This document shows, in pieces, positions 10,771 through 20,168 of a stretch of 56,574 nucleotides of DNA. Under the pieces are notes generated by a model, which saw only the letters and a list, made by a program, of their open reading frames with translations, made no database searches and had not been told where the DNA came from. The stretch covers positions 1 to 56,574 of the forward strand of contig NZ_JASJOM010000018.1 in the NCBI RefSeq assembly GCF_030271255.1. Reading direction: 5' to 3'. Within the stretch, counting starts at the first letter, position 1; each line of letters opens with the position of its first letter. A program made the position numbers and the translations under genes. The DNA is from Peribacillus folii (GTDB taxonomy: Bacteria > Bacillota > Bacilli > Bacillales > DSM-1321).

Positions 10771-10815
10771 AAAAACATAAAGGTGTTTCATATGAAACAT
10801 TTTTATGTTTTTTTC
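10771..10815 (+). terminator. Rho-independent terminator after metG
   Basis: A palindromic core TGTTTCATATGAAACA is flanked by AAAAACATAAA on the left and a TTTTATGTTTTTT tail on the right. Confidence 0.82.
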
Positions 10816-10935
10816 TTTATCGTTTTGGAAAAATTGATGAGGGATATATTCACCAGCTGTAATCTTTTTGTTATTTAATTGTGAAACATAATACATTCAT
10901 TCATAAATAAAATAGTTTAGAAAGGAAGAAAAATA

Positions 10936-11703
10936 ATGTTATTTGATACACATGTTCATGTAAATGCGGAACAATTCAACGAAGATCTTGAGGAAGTCAT
11001 CGCAAGAGCCAAGGAAGCAGGAGTGATGAATATGGTGGTGGTTGGCTTTGACAGGCCGACTATTAAAAGGGCGATGGAATTGGTAGAAACGCATGATTTC
11101 ATGTATGCAGCAGTCGGATGGCACCCTGTCGATGCAATAGATATGACCGAAGATGACTTACAATGGATCGAGGAGCTATCCAATCATCCCAAAGTAGTGG
11201 CAATTGGAGAAATGGGGCTAGATTATCATTGGGATAAATCACCCAAGGATGTCCAAAAGGAGGTATTCAGGAAGCAAATCCGCTTGGCGAAAAAGGTGAG
11301 GCTGCCCATCATCATCCATAATCGCGAGGCGACGGCGGATATCGTGAGTATCTTGAAGGAGGAAGAGGCTTCAAGTGTGGGCGGCATCATGCATTGCTTT
11401 AGTGGCAGTGCGGAAACGGCCTTGGAATGCGTTGATATGAATTTCCATATTTCATTGGGTGGTCCCGTGACCTTCAAGAATGCCAAAAAACCAAAAGAAG
11501 TAGCAGCTGCCGTTCCTTTAGACCGTTTATTGATTGAAACGGATTGTCCTTATCTGGCGCCTCATCCTTTTAGGGGGAAACGTAATGAACCCTCTTATGT
11601 GAAGCTGGTTGCGGAACAAATCGCGGAAATCAAACAGCTATCGATAGAGGAGATTTCCAAGGCGACGACGGAAAATGCCAAGAAATTATTCGGCATTAAC
11701 TGA
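10936..11703 (+). CDS. TatD-family metal-dependent DNase (YabD/DayD)
   Basis: 255-residue TIM-barrel metallohydrolase of the TatD family; members act as 3'-5' exonucleases or D-aminoacyl-tRNA deacylases. Metal ligands are visible: DTHVHV at the N-terminus (HxH), the Glu of IGEMGLDYHW (about residue 94), the His of PIIIHNREA, the His of GGIMHCFSG, and the Asp of LIETDCPYLAP (about residue 205). The start has AGAAAGGAAG upstream. It stands alone between metG and yabE. The B. subtilis orthologue was named yabD and more recently dayD. Confidence 0.9.
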   Translation: MLFDTHVHVNAEQFNEDLEEVIARAKEAGVMNMVVVGFDRPTIKRAMELVETHDFMYAAVGWHPVDAIDMTEDDLQWIEELSNHPKVVAIGEMGLDYHWDKSPKDVQKEVFRKQIRLAKKVRLPIIIHNREATADIVSILKEEEASSVGGIMHCFSGSAETALECVDMNFHISLGGPVTFKNAKKPKEVAAAVPLDRLLIETDCPYLAPHPFRGKRNEPSYVKLVAEQIAEIKQLSIEEISKATTENAKKLFGIN

Positions 11704-11723
11704 CAGGTTTTTTGACAATTTCC

Positions 11724-11753
11724 AGCGGGTTTCGCTAGCGAAAATCGCAATTT
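11724..11753 (+). terminator. Weak hairpin after the TatD gene
   Basis: TTTCGCTAGCGAAA is a perfect palindrome, flanked by GCG and CGC (11725-11748) and followed by AATTTTTAAATTTT. The tail is broken, so termination is uncertain. Confidence 0.45.
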
Positions 11754-11872
11754 TTAAATTTTCAACAAATCTCACTGCCCTTATAGGCTTATTATGTCGA
11801 GAAGTCGCCCTTTCCTTTTTATTCAGGACTATGCATAATAGGTAGTAATTTCCTGAATGAGAAGTGAATGGG

Positions 11873-11902
11873 TTGACAGCTTGATAACTAAGTCTATATA
11901 AT
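11873..11902 (+). promoter_or_regulatory. Sigma-A promoter of yabE
   Basis: TTGACA (11873-11878), 18 bases, TATAAT (11897-11902). Both hexamers match the consensus. Confidence 0.82.
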
Positions 11903-11942
11903 CACCGGGAGGAAGGAGGAGTTTTTCATTCTATTAGAAACT

Positions 11943-13136
11943 ATGAAAAACCTTATCCCCAAACCGCTTGGAAAGAAGAGAATGGCCATTGTCATTTGCA
12001 GTGCAATTCTTGTTTCCGCAGCATTGGGATTACTAATCCATCATGGAACGAAGCATACAGTCACGATCATGCTAGACGGAAAAAAAGAGGTAGTGCGGAC
12101 ACACGCAGCTACTGTAAATGATATGTTGAAAGATTTAGAGATTACCGTTCAAGCCGCAGACTATGTCCATCCATCAGGAGAGAGCAAAGTGGGCGATAAT
12201 TTGGAGGTTGTCTACAAGCCGGCACAAAAAATCGTCATGAATCAGGATGGAAAAACAGAGGAAGTATGGTCGACCGCCGATACGGTGGGCGAATTCTTAC
12301 AAGAACAAGATACGGCTGTGAAGGAACAGGATAAGATCACGCCCGCAAAGGATACGAAGCTAAAGAAGAATATGGAAGTTGCCATAGACAAGGCCTTTCC
12401 ACTGAAATTAGTGGTGGGTGGTGACGAGAAACAGGTGTGGTCAACTTCGACTACTGTCGCTGACTTTTTAAAGCAACAAGGAGTAAAACTCAATGATTTG
12501 GATCGAGTTGAACCAGAACTGGCCGAGAAAGTCGAAGCCAAGAATACGGTAAACGTAATTCGAATTGAAAAAGTCACCGATGTAGTGGAAGAACCAGTTG
12601 ACTTTGCTGTCATTACCAAAAAAGATGACTCCTTATCAAAAGGGAAAGAGAAGATTGTCAAAGAGGGAAAAGACGGACTCATTTCCAGGAAGTATGAAGT
12701 CGTGAAAGAAAATGGCAAAGAGGTCAAAAGGGATTTACTGTCAGAAAAAGTCGTCAATGAAAAGCAGGATAAAATCGTAACGGTAGGAACGAAAACGACG
12801 GTCGCCCAAGCATCACGGGGCGTAACTAACGTCAGTGCGCCAAACGGGAAAGAAATATACGTTTCATCAACAGCCTATACAGCGAGTTGCAAAGGCTGTT
12901 CAGGAGTCACGTCCACAGGCGTTAACCTCAAGAGCAATCCCGGTGCGAAAATCATTGCTGTAGACCCAAGCGTCATTCCCCTAGGCTCGAAGGTGTATGT
13001 AGAGGGCTATGGCTATGCAGTGGCAGCTGACAAAGGCGGCGCAATCAAGGGGAATAAGATCGATGTTTTCTTTTCCTCAAAAAATGATGCCTACCGCTGG
13101 GGCGTAAAAAGAGTCAAGATTCGCGTATTGGACTAA
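11943..13136 (+). CDS. yabE: YabE: cell-wall protein with DUF348, G5 and 3D domains (resuscitation-promoting-factor-like)
   Basis: 397 residues. A membrane or signal segment (about 13-32, MAIVICSAILVSAALGLLIH) is followed by three DUF348 repeats (TVNDMLKDLEI, TVGEFLQEQDT and TVADFLKQQGV mark their cores), a G5 domain (about 205-285) and a C-terminal 3D domain (about 305-397) with conserved Asp residues (VDPSVIPLGSKVYVEGYG; DKGGAIKGNKIDVFF). 3D domains of this kind are putative lytic transglycosylases acting on peptidoglycan. The AAGGAGG site (11913-11919) is about 23 bases from this ATG but eight from an in-frame ATT at 11928, so translation may begin there. Confidence 0.9.
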   Translation: MKNLIPKPLGKKRMAIVICSAILVSAALGLLIHHGTKHTVTIMLDGKKEVVRTHAATVNDMLKDLEITVQAADYVHPSGESKVGDNLEVVYKPAQKIVMNQDGKTEEVWSTADTVGEFLQEQDTAVKEQDKITPAKDTKLKKNMEVAIDKAFPLKLVVGGDEKQVWSTSTTVADFLKQQGVKLNDLDRVEPELAEKVEAKNTVNVIRIEKVTDVVEEPVDFAVITKKDDSLSKGKEKIVKEGKDGLISRKYEVVKENGKEVKRDLLSEKVVNEKQDKIVTVGTKTTVAQASRGVTNVSAPNGKEIYVSSTAYTASCKGCSGVTSTGVNLKSNPGAKIIAVDPSVIPLGSKVYVEGYGYAVAADKGGAIKGNKIDVFFSSKNDAYRWGVKRVKIRVLD

Positions 13137-13150
13137 TAAGGTTTCTCTCG

Positions 13151-13177
13151 CAGGAGATGAATTCGTCTCCTGTTTTT
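13151..13177 (+). terminator. Rho-independent terminator after yabE
   Basis: CAGGAGA (13151-13157) pairs with TCTCCTG (13166-13172) around an eight-base loop, then six Ts. Confidence 0.9.
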
Positions 13178-13343
13178 TGACGTTTTATTTTCCATTTGTT
13201 GAAAAACCTCATGTAAAACTGTTTTAATAAGAAAGACGAATCAAAAAATCGTAAGAGAGATAATGTCATGAACGGTGCCGTGAACCGGATGCATGTAGCG
13301 ATAGCGATCCAAAGCGCTTGCGCTTTTCTGTATGGAGGATAAC

Positions 13344-14778
<1,435 letters not shown>

Positions 14779-14787
14779 GGAAATCGG

Positions 14788-14826
14788 AAACCGGAACGGG
14801 ATCACTCCCGGCTTCCGGTTTTTTTA
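14788..14826 (+). terminator. Rho-independent terminator after rsmA
   Basis: AACCGGAA with inner CGGGA pairs with TCCCG and TTCCGGTT around a short loop. Seven Ts follow. Confidence 0.9.
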
Positions 14827-14887
14827 TTTAGGGCGGTGGCCCGTGTGATTGGAACGTGACGATGAAGATGGTCCATCCCCACCTTTC

Positions 14888-14915
14888 ACCATTCAAGATT
14901 GGCTTGCATAACTTA
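14888..14915 (+). promoter_or_regulatory. Putative sigma-K promoter of yabG
   Basis: ACC (14888-14890), 16 bases, CATAACTTA (14907-14915), matching the sigma-K pattern ACm-N16-CATAnnnTA. yabG belongs to the sigma-K regulon in B. subtilis. Confidence 0.62.
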
Positions 14916-14970
14916 AGAAAGAAAATAAACTAGGGCGGGCTGAAAATAAGTCTTCTCATGGGGTGGGGCC

Positions 14971-15849
14971 ATGAATATTCAAATTAACGATATTGTCGGT
15001 CGGGTTTCCTATAAATGCGACGTGCTGTTCCGGGTAATCGATATCCGCGAGATTTCCGGAAGACGTGAAGCGGTCCTTTATGGGGAAGATATCCGGCTGA
15101 TCGCAGATGCACCTTTTCAAGATTTAATGATCATTAATGATCATGAAAGAAATGATCGTCAAAGGTCGAATGAGGTACTTCAGGAGCAATCTTACCGCTT
15201 ATTAACACAGGATCTTGAGCTGCAGCAGCAAAAGAACGGCTATCAATCCAGCAATGGCTATCGATATAGCGGTGAATACTTTCAAATACCAGGCAGGGTC
15301 CTCCATGTTGATGGAGATGCTTCTTACTTAAGGAAATGCCTCGATCTATACCAAAAATTCGGTATCCCGGTCAATGGTGTCTATTGCAATGAAAAGGAAA
15401 TGCCTCAAAGGATCGGGGGGCTGCTGGACCATTACAGACCGGATATCCTTGTTGTCACCGGTCATGATGCGTATTCAAAATCAAAAGGGCCGATGTCCGA
15501 TATTAATGCTTACCGACACTCAAGGGACTTTGTCCAGACAGTCAGGGAGGCAAGAAAGAAGGTTTCACATCTAGACCAGTTGATTATATTTGCGGGGGCA
15601 TGTCAATCTCATTTTGAATCCCTTATCCAAGCTGGGGCGAATTTTGCAAGCTCTCCCTCGCGTGTCAACATTCATGCTCTTGATCCCGTGTATATTGTCG
15701 GGAAATTGAGTTTCTCTTCTTACACAGAGAATATTCATGTTTGGGATGTGCTAAGGAATACATTAACTGGCGAGAAGGGGCTAGGCGGGATAGAAACAAG
15801 AGGGGTATTACGGACCGGACTGCCATTCAAGCCATTTCAGGAAGAATGA
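14971..15849 (+). CDS. yabG: Sporulation-specific protease YabG
   Basis: Cysteine protease that trims spore coat proteins (SpoIVA, SafA, CotT and others in B. subtilis) and guides coat cross-linking late in sporulation. 292 residues. Family blocks are unmistakable: PGRVLHVDGDASYLRKCL, DILVVTGHDAYSKSKGP (His about residue 170) and the catalytic-Cys block LIIFAGACQSHFESLIQAGA (about residue 211). The C-terminal GLGGIETRGVLRTG is also conserved. GGGGTGGGG precedes the ATG. Expressed alone from a sigma-K-like promoter and followed by a hairpin. Confidence 0.95.
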   Translation: MNIQINDIVGRVSYKCDVLFRVIDIREISGRREAVLYGEDIRLIADAPFQDLMIINDHERNDRQRSNEVLQEQSYRLLTQDLELQQQKNGYQSSNGYRYSGEYFQIPGRVLHVDGDASYLRKCLDLYQKFGIPVNGVYCNEKEMPQRIGGLLDHYRPDILVVTGHDAYSKSKGPMSDINAYRHSRDFVQTVREARKKVSHLDQLIIFAGACQSHFESLIQAGANFASSPSRVNIHALDPVYIVGKLSFSSYTENIHVWDVLRNTLTGEKGLGGIETRGVLRTGLPFKPFQEE

Positions 15850-15852
15850 ATG

Positions 15853-15882
15853 AGCTGCATTTTTAAAAGAATGCAGCTTGCT
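15853..15882 (+). terminator. Hairpin after yabG, probable terminator
   Basis: AGCTGCATT (15853-15861) pairs perfectly with AATGCAGCT (15870-15878). The tail TGCTTCC is poor in T, so termination is likely but not certain. The remaining 280 bases before veg hold the veg promoter and AT-rich DNA. Confidence 0.6.
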
Positions 15883-16070
15883 TCCATCGTATCAGGATTC
15901 GGATATCCTCCTGAGAAACCTGTTATTTTGAGAAATGTCGACAAGAGGTACTGTTTTAATTACGAAAATTCGGCTGATTGAATAACGTAATAGTTCGTTT
16001 ACATAATTTTTCATTTCCCAGGATATAATAAAATTGTTCTCGATTATGCCGGATTTCAGGTAAAAATATA

Positions 16071-16099
16071 TTGACTACATTTTTAAGTGCTGATATAAT
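16071..16099 (+). promoter_or_regulatory. Strong sigma-A promoter of veg
   Basis: TTGACT (16071-16076), 17 bases, TATAAT (16094-16099), in an AT-rich setting. veg is known in B. subtilis for its very strong vegetative promoter. Confidence 0.9.
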
Positions 16100-16163
16100 T
16101 TATTATTTTGTTTGCGTATATTTGTAAATTGTGATATACTTAACTTAGTGAGGTGGACCGAAA

Positions 16164-16415
16164 ATGCCAAAAACTCTAGCTGATATTAAAACTGCACTTG
16201 ATTCAAACCTGGGTAAAAGATTGCTCTTAAAAGCAAATGGTGGAAGAAGAAAGACTGTAGAACGTTTTGGAATTTTGGCGGAAACTTATCCGGCTGTTTT
16301 TGTAATTGAGCTCGACCAAGATGAAAATGCGTTTGAAAGAGTATCTTACAGCTATGCGGATGTTTTAACGGAAACCGTAGAACTAACATTTTTAAACAAA
16401 CAACAAGAGATGTAA
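16164..16415 (+). CDS. veg: Veg protein, biofilm stimulator
   Basis: 83-residue protein of the Veg family (DUF1021), nearly identical to B. subtilis Veg over [15 protein letters not shown] and [19 protein letters not shown] equivalents. In B. subtilis it stimulates biofilm matrix genes by opposing SinR, by an unsettled mechanism. Start ATG has GTGAGGTGG upstream. A terminator follows 12 bases after the stop. Confidence 0.96.
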   Translation: MPKTLADIKTALDSNLGKRLLLKANGGRRKTVERFGILAETYPAVFVIELDQDENAFERVSYSYADVLTETVELTFLNKQQEM

Positions 16416-16426
16416 CTTAGAGGAGG

Positions 16427-16453
16427 CAGCGAACGCATGTTTGCTGCTTTTTG
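16427..16453 (+). terminator. Rho-independent terminator after veg
   Basis: GCAGCGAAC (16427-16435) pairs with GTTTGCTGC (16440-16448) around a GCAT loop. Five Ts follow. Confidence 0.9.
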
Positions 16454-16545
16454 TTTTGGAGACAAAAGGGACAATTTTAAAGGTGTAAAATAGCGTATGA
16501 TGCAAACACTAGGCATGTGACAGCATGTGAAAGGGGTCGTTTCGC

Positions 16546-16722
16546 ATGAGCAAGAGAAAAGGGATTATGTCAGCTGGCCTTAAAGAAGAATTGGCAAAAG
16601 AACTTGGATTTTACGATGTGGTCCAGAAGGAAGGCTGGGGAGGAATCCGGGCCAAGGACGCAGGAAACATGGTGAAGCTTGCCATCGAAAAAGCACAACG
16701 TCAATTGGTGAACAAAGAATAA
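16546..16722 (+). CDS. sspF: Small acid-soluble spore protein, alpha/beta-type-like (SspF)
   Basis: 58-residue forespore protein of the SspF type. The sequence begins [20 protein letters not shown] and continues [20 protein letters not shown] and [10 protein letters not shown], the same order of blocks as B. subtilis SspF. Alpha/beta SASPs coat spore DNA and protect it; SspF is a distant member. GAAAGGGG lies 11 bases before the ATG. I could not find a convincing sigma-G promoter in the 90 bases upstream; a poor GTGTA-N17-AACACTA match exists. Confidence 0.95.
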   Translation: MSKRKGIMSAGLKEELAKELGFYDVVQKEGWGGIRAKDAGNMVKLAIEKAQRQLVNKE

Positions 16723-16760
16723 GCAGAACACTAAATTGCAGCATGCTGTCACCTTTTAAT

Positions 16761-16834
16761 AAGCCGGGCTCTTGTTACAATGTATAGCACGATTCATTTT
16801 TGCTTACATTGTAGATAAGGAGTCTGGCTTTTTT
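16761..16834 (+). terminator. Very long hairpin terminator between sspF and ispE
   Basis: AAGCCGGGCTC (16761-16771) pairs with GAGTCTGGCTT (16820-16830), then TTGT with ATAA (G-T included), then TACAATGTA (16776-16784) with TACATTGTA (16805-16813). This makes about 24 base pairs with two single-base bulges and a 20-base loop. A T run at 16829-16834 follows. Confidence 0.82.
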
Positions 16835-16944
16835 ATGTATCGTAAGTGCTATATAGACAATAGGGGGGCAGGAGATGCTGTCCATCCATATGCCTGCTTA
16901 CACGTGTCCATTCGCTCCTGAGGGCCGCTCTTCGCTTCAATACA

Positions 16945-16973
16945 TTGAAATTAGGATGAAAAAACCTTTAGAA
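16945..16973 (+). promoter_or_regulatory. Candidate sigma-A promoter of ispE
   Basis: TTGAAA (16945-16950), 17 bases, TTAGAA (16968-16973). The -10 is imperfect. No other better match is seen between the sspF terminator and ispE. Confidence 0.4.
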
Positions 16974-17034
16974 TATAAACAAATATGATAGAATAGGACA
17001 AGAACTTTTAAGAACGTTAAAGTAGGTGGACATA

Positions 17035-17904
17035 TTGAAGCTTATGGAAAAAGCCCCGGCTAAGATTAACTTGGCTTTGGATGTGCTTTTCAAACGGCCT
17101 GACGGGTATCATGAGGTGGAAATGATCATGACGACAGTCGACCTTGCCGATAGAATTGAACTGAAGGAAATAAAGGGAAACCATATACAAATTCTATCCC
17201 ATAATCGATTCGTTCCGGACGATCATCGGAATTTAGCTTATCAAGCCGCATTAATTCTAAAGGAACGTTTTGGGATCAATAAAGGTGTTTCTATAACTAT
17301 AGAGAAAAATATACCTGTAGCAGCCGGACTTGCTGGTGGAAGCAGTGATGCCGCCGCAACCTTGAGAGGCTTGAATAGACTGTGGAAGCTTGGGCTTACG
17401 ATGGATGAGCTTGCGGAAATCGGGGCTGAGATTGGCTCCGATGTGTCATTTTGTGTATATGGGGGGACGGCGCTGGCCAAAGGTCGCGGGGAAAAAATCA
17501 CGCATCTGCCGGCACCGCCGAAATGCTGGGTCATTTTAGCCAAGCCGACAATCGGAGTATCTACGGCTGATATATACAAAAGGCTCCAAATAACCAAGAT
17601 GGATCATCCGGATGTACCGGCGATGATCTCCGCTATCAAGGCAAACAGCTATCAGGATGTATGCGGTGGGTTGGGCAATGTTCTCGAGCAAGTGACATTG
17701 CAGTTATACCCGGAGGTTGCAAATATAAAAGATCAAATGAAAACATTTGGAGCAGATTCGGTCTTGATGAGCGGAAGCGGTCCGACTGTCTTTGGTTTGG
17801 TGGAGCATGACTCGCGGATGCAAAGAATCTATAACGGACTGCGGGGATTCTGTGATCAGGTCTATGCGGTACGTTTATTGGGCGATCGAAACAATCTTGA
17901 ATAG
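17035..17904 (+). CDS. ispE: 4-diphosphocytidyl-2-C-methyl-D-erythritol kinase
   Basis: GHMP kinase of the methylerythritol phosphate pathway to isoprenoids. 289 residues, the same length as B. subtilis IspE. N-terminal [13 protein letters not shown] carries the catalytic Lys, [20 protein letters not shown] (about residue 92) is the GHMP ATP loop, and [14 protein letters not shown] (about residue 243) is the third motif. TTG at 17035 is chosen because AGGTGG (17024-17029) is five bases away; GTG at 17026 lies inside that site, and ATG at 17044 is too far in. Confidence 0.94.
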   Translation: MKLMEKAPAKINLALDVLFKRPDGYHEVEMIMTTVDLADRIELKEIKGNHIQILSHNRFVPDDHRNLAYQAALILKERFGINKGVSITIEKNIPVAAGLAGGSSDAAATLRGLNRLWKLGLTMDELAEIGAEIGSDVSFCVYGGTALAKGRGEKITHLPAPPKCWVILAKPTIGVSTADIYKRLQITKMDHPDVPAMISAIKANSYQDVCGGLGNVLEQVTLQLYPEVANIKDQMKTFGADSVLMSGSGPTVFGLVEHDSRMQRIYNGLRGFCDQVYAVRLLGDRNNLE

Positions 17905-17926
17905 AAACGTACAATAGTGGTATAGT
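17897..17926 (+). promoter_or_regulatory. Candidate sigma-A promoter of purR
   Basis: TTGAAT (17897-17902), 18 bases, TATAGT (17921-17926). It overlaps the end of ispE. A second AT-rich TATAAT (17932-17937) follows shortly after. Confidence 0.45.
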
Positions 17927-17965
17927 TGCTATATAATATTCGGAATTCACAAAGGGGGTGTCTCA

Positions 17966-18808
17966 ATGAAATTTCGTCGCAGCGAGAGGCTCGTCGATAT
18001 GACCAATTATTTATTAGAACATCCAGGGGAACTAGTCTCGTTGACCTATTTTGCTGAAAGGTATAGTTCGGCAAAATCTTCGATCAGTGAAGATTTGACA
18101 ATCATCAAGGATACCTTTGAACAGCGTGGGATCGGATCTTTAACGACCGTTCCTGGTGCGGCAGGCGGCGTGAAATATATCGTTTCCATTAAGGAAGGCG
18201 AAGCCAATGCCTTCATTGACGAATTATGCGAAACGATCGCCAGTCCCGAAAGGCTTCTTCCTGGCGGTTATCTGTATATGACAGATATATTAGGACATCC
18301 GCAAACCGTGAATAAGGTTGGAAGGATCATCGCTTCCATGTATGCCAGGAGTAACGTCTCGGTCATCATGACGATGGCAACCAAAGGGATATCATTGGCA
18401 TATGCGGTGGCAAATTATTTGAACGTGCCAGTCGTCATTGTAAGAAGGAACAACAAAGTGACGGAAGGTTCTACAGTGAGCATCAATTATGTTTCAGGCT
18501 CTTCAAAGAGAATTCAGACGATGGTGCTATCGAAACGAAGTTTGGTTGAGGGTTCGAATGTATTGATAGTGGATGATTTCATGAAAGCTGGGGGCACCAT
18601 TAATGGTATGGTCAGTTTATTGGATGAATTCAAGGCAACAGTTGCCGGAATTGCAGTACTGGTTGAATCGGAGCATACAGAAGAATGCCTTGTCGAGGAT
18701 TATGTATCTTTAATCAAATTGACACAGGTAGTCGAAAGAGATAAAAAAATCAATGTCAGCCGTGGAAATTATTTTTCTAAAAAAGGGATTGGGGGAATCA
18801 TTTCATGA
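17966..18808 (+). CDS. purR: Purine operon repressor PurR
   Basis: Represses purine synthesis genes in Bacillus; PRPP binding relieves repression. 280 residues. The N-terminal winged helix ([20 protein letters not shown], then [20 protein letters not shown]) is followed by a phosphoribosyltransferase-like domain whose PRPP loop is [13 protein letters not shown] (about residue 200). AAAGGGGGTG precedes the ATG. It overlaps ridA by four bases (ATGA), so both are cotranscribed. Confidence 0.96.
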   Translation: MKFRRSERLVDMTNYLLEHPGELVSLTYFAERYSSAKSSISEDLTIIKDTFEQRGIGSLTTVPGAAGGVKYIVSIKEGEANAFIDELCETIASPERLLPGGYLYMTDILGHPQTVNKVGRIIASMYARSNVSVIMTMATKGISLAYAVANYLNVPVVIVRRNNKVTEGSTVSINYVSGSSKRIQTMVLSKRSLVEGSNVLIVDDFMKAGGTINGMVSLLDEFKATVAGIAVLVESEHTEECLVEDYVSLIKLTQVVERDKKINVSRGNYFSKKGIGGIIS

Positions 18809-19179
18809 AAACGATACATACGAATGAAGCGCCGGCAGCGATCGGTCCATATTCGCAAGGCGTGATCGTCGATAAGTTATTTTTTAGCTCAGGACAAATC
18901 CCGTTAACTGCCACTGGGGAAATGGTGACGGGCGATGTCAAGGAACAGACGCATCAGGTGTTCAAGAATCTTCAAGCTGTATTGAAAGAAGCGGGAGCAT
19001 CCTTGGAAACGGTCATTAAAGCTACTGTTTTCATTAAAAGCATGGATGATTTCGTTTCGATCAATGAGGTATATGGAGAATATTTCTCAAGTCACAAACC
19101 TGCCCGTTCATGTGTAGAGGTTGCACGTCTCCCTAAAGATGCACTGGTCGAAATAGAAGTGGTCGCGCTCGTTAAATAA
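18805..19179 (+). CDS. ridA: RidA family enamine/imine deaminase (YabJ)
   Basis: 124-residue trimeric RidA/YjgF protein that hydrolyses reactive 2-aminoacrylate and related imines made by PLP enzymes. Typical blocks: [27 protein letters not shown], and the C-terminal [19 protein letters not shown] with the substrate-binding Arg. In B. subtilis yabJ is needed for full purR-dependent adenine repression, which explains its coupling to purR. Its stop codon is part of the following terminator stem. Confidence 0.96.
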   Translation: MKTIHTNEAPAAIGPYSQGVIVDKLFFSSGQIPLTATGEMVTGDVKEQTHQVFKNLQAVLKEAGASLETVIKATVFIKSMDDFVSINEVYGEYFSSHKPARSCVEVARLPKDALVEIEVVALVK

Positions 19180-19192
19180 CGGGCGTTTTTTT
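19166..19192 (+). terminator. Rho-independent terminator after ridA
   Basis: CGCTCGTT (19166-19173) pairs with AACGGGCG (19178-19185), followed by seven Ts. The stem includes the end of ridA. Confidence 0.85.
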
Positions 19193-19294
19193 ATTTCAGG
19201 GACATATGTAATGGACGATTTTGCCGTAATTTCAGGAGAATTTCTATAATTTTTGAAAACTAGGCTGAATTTTCTAAAAAACTTACAGATAATA

Positions 19295-19321
19295 GAAGGA
19301 GTTCGCGTTTTTTTGTTGAAT
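19295..19321 (+). promoter_or_regulatory. Sigma-H promoter of spoVG
   Basis: GAAGGAGTT (19295-19303) and TTGAAT (19316-19321) match the sigma-H -35 (RnAGGAwwT) and -10 (nnGAAT) at the usual spacing. spoVG is the classical sigma-H gene, and the AT-rich DNA upstream (19200-19290) fits an AbrB target region. Confidence 0.8.
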
Positions 19322-19367
19322 AAGTACTTTAAGTTTTAACAACAACAAAAAGGGATGGTGAGCTTAA

Positions 19368-19664
19368 ATGGAAGTAACTGACGTAAGATTACGCCGTGTG
19401 AATACGGATGGTCGTATGAGAGCTATCGCATCAATTACACTGGATAATGAATTTGTGGTTCATGATATTCGTGTAATCGACGGAAACAATGGTTTATTTG
19501 TAGCAATGCCAAGTAAACGTACTCCTGATGGAGAATTCCGGGATATCGCTCATCCGATCAATTCCTCGACACGCGGTAAAATTCAAGAAGCTGTCTTGAC
19601 AGAATATCATCGATTGGGAGAACTTGAAACTGAACTAGAGGAAGCTGGAGCTGGGGCTTCTTAA
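19368..19664 (+). CDS. spoVG: SpoVG, RNA/DNA-binding regulator of septation and sporulation
   Basis: 98-residue SpoVG. It begins [20 protein letters not shown] and keeps the conserved central block [20 protein letters not shown] followed by [16 protein letters not shown]. In Bacilli it binds nucleic acid and affects asymmetric septation, and in Staphylococcus capsule and virulence. AAAGGGATGGTG lies before the ATG. Own sigma-H promoter and own terminator: it is a single-gene unit here. Confidence 0.97.
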   Translation: MEVTDVRLRRVNTDGRMRAIASITLDNEFVVHDIRVIDGNNGLFVAMPSKRTPDGEFRDIAHPINSSTRGKIQEAVLTEYHRLGELETELEEAGAGAS

Positions 19665-19705
19665 TCAACTTTACCTTTACCATTAATATGTAAACTCGTG
19701 CATCT

Positions 19706-19736
19706 AGAGCCTACTTCATAAGTAGTGCTCTTTTTT
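19706..19736 (+). terminator. Rho-independent terminator after spoVG
   Basis: AGAGC-CTACTT pairs with AAGTAG-T-GCTCT around a three-base loop, with one bulged T. Six Ts follow. Confidence 0.88.
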
Positions 19737-19859
19737 AGTTTATGCGAAGAGGTGAGGGTAAGAACCATCCATTTACCCGGTGAAACCGATTTGGTTGGAA
19801 TTTGTGTGCTGATCCTGCAATATTTAAATACCCAACCGATTTATTTTTCAAACCTTTTA

Positions 19860-20060
19860 TTGACTCGTCTTATTCTCGTGCAAGCTGATTTTGTTTCAGG
19901 CTGGCGGTGATGGCCGATGCGATGCGGCCTGCGTGAGTCTTGATTGCATATGGGCTGCGGAGGGCTTTCTGCGATGACCTCCAACCTTTTTCCAGATGTT
20001 TCAGGGTGCAGAAAGGACGATGGTTTGGCCGTATGGATACCCCCGATTCGGTTGTTTTAA
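19860..20060. other. GC-richer intergenic island between spoVG and glmU, no recognised gene
   Basis: The gap from the spoVG terminator (19736) to the glmU promoter (20104) holds no gene that I recognise. Its middle is clearly richer in G and C than the flanks. It is open on the minus strand for 69 codons (19870-20079; peptide with FCTLKHLEKGWRSSQK and AIKTHAGRIASAI) and on the plus strand for 61 codons (19725-19910). I see no good ribosome site for either. It could be a decayed gene, part of an interspersed repeat, or an RNA. Confidence 0.4.
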
Positions 20061-20103
20061 TGGTTAAAACGGTTGACAATAATATGTACTTTTAATTGTT
20101 GCC

Positions 20104-20132
20104 TTGAAATGAGTCACTATTTGAGATAATAT
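20104..20132 (+). promoter_or_regulatory. Sigma-A promoter of glmU
   Basis: TTGAAA (20104-20109), 17 bases, TAATAT (20127-20132), 37 bases before the start codon. A separate TTGACA at 20072-20077 has no good -10. Confidence 0.6.
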
Positions 20133-20168
20133 TTTTAGTGGATAAAAAGGTGAAAATGGAGGCCTGTT

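Noticed and set aside
12242..12757. 171-codon open frame antisense to yabE
   Set aside because: It is a serine-rich shadow of the charged repeats of yabE without a ribosome site, although antisense transcription over yabE is known in B. subtilis.
19725..19910. 61-codon ORF after spoVG
   Set aside because: It begins inside the T tail of the spoVG terminator and has no ribosome site.
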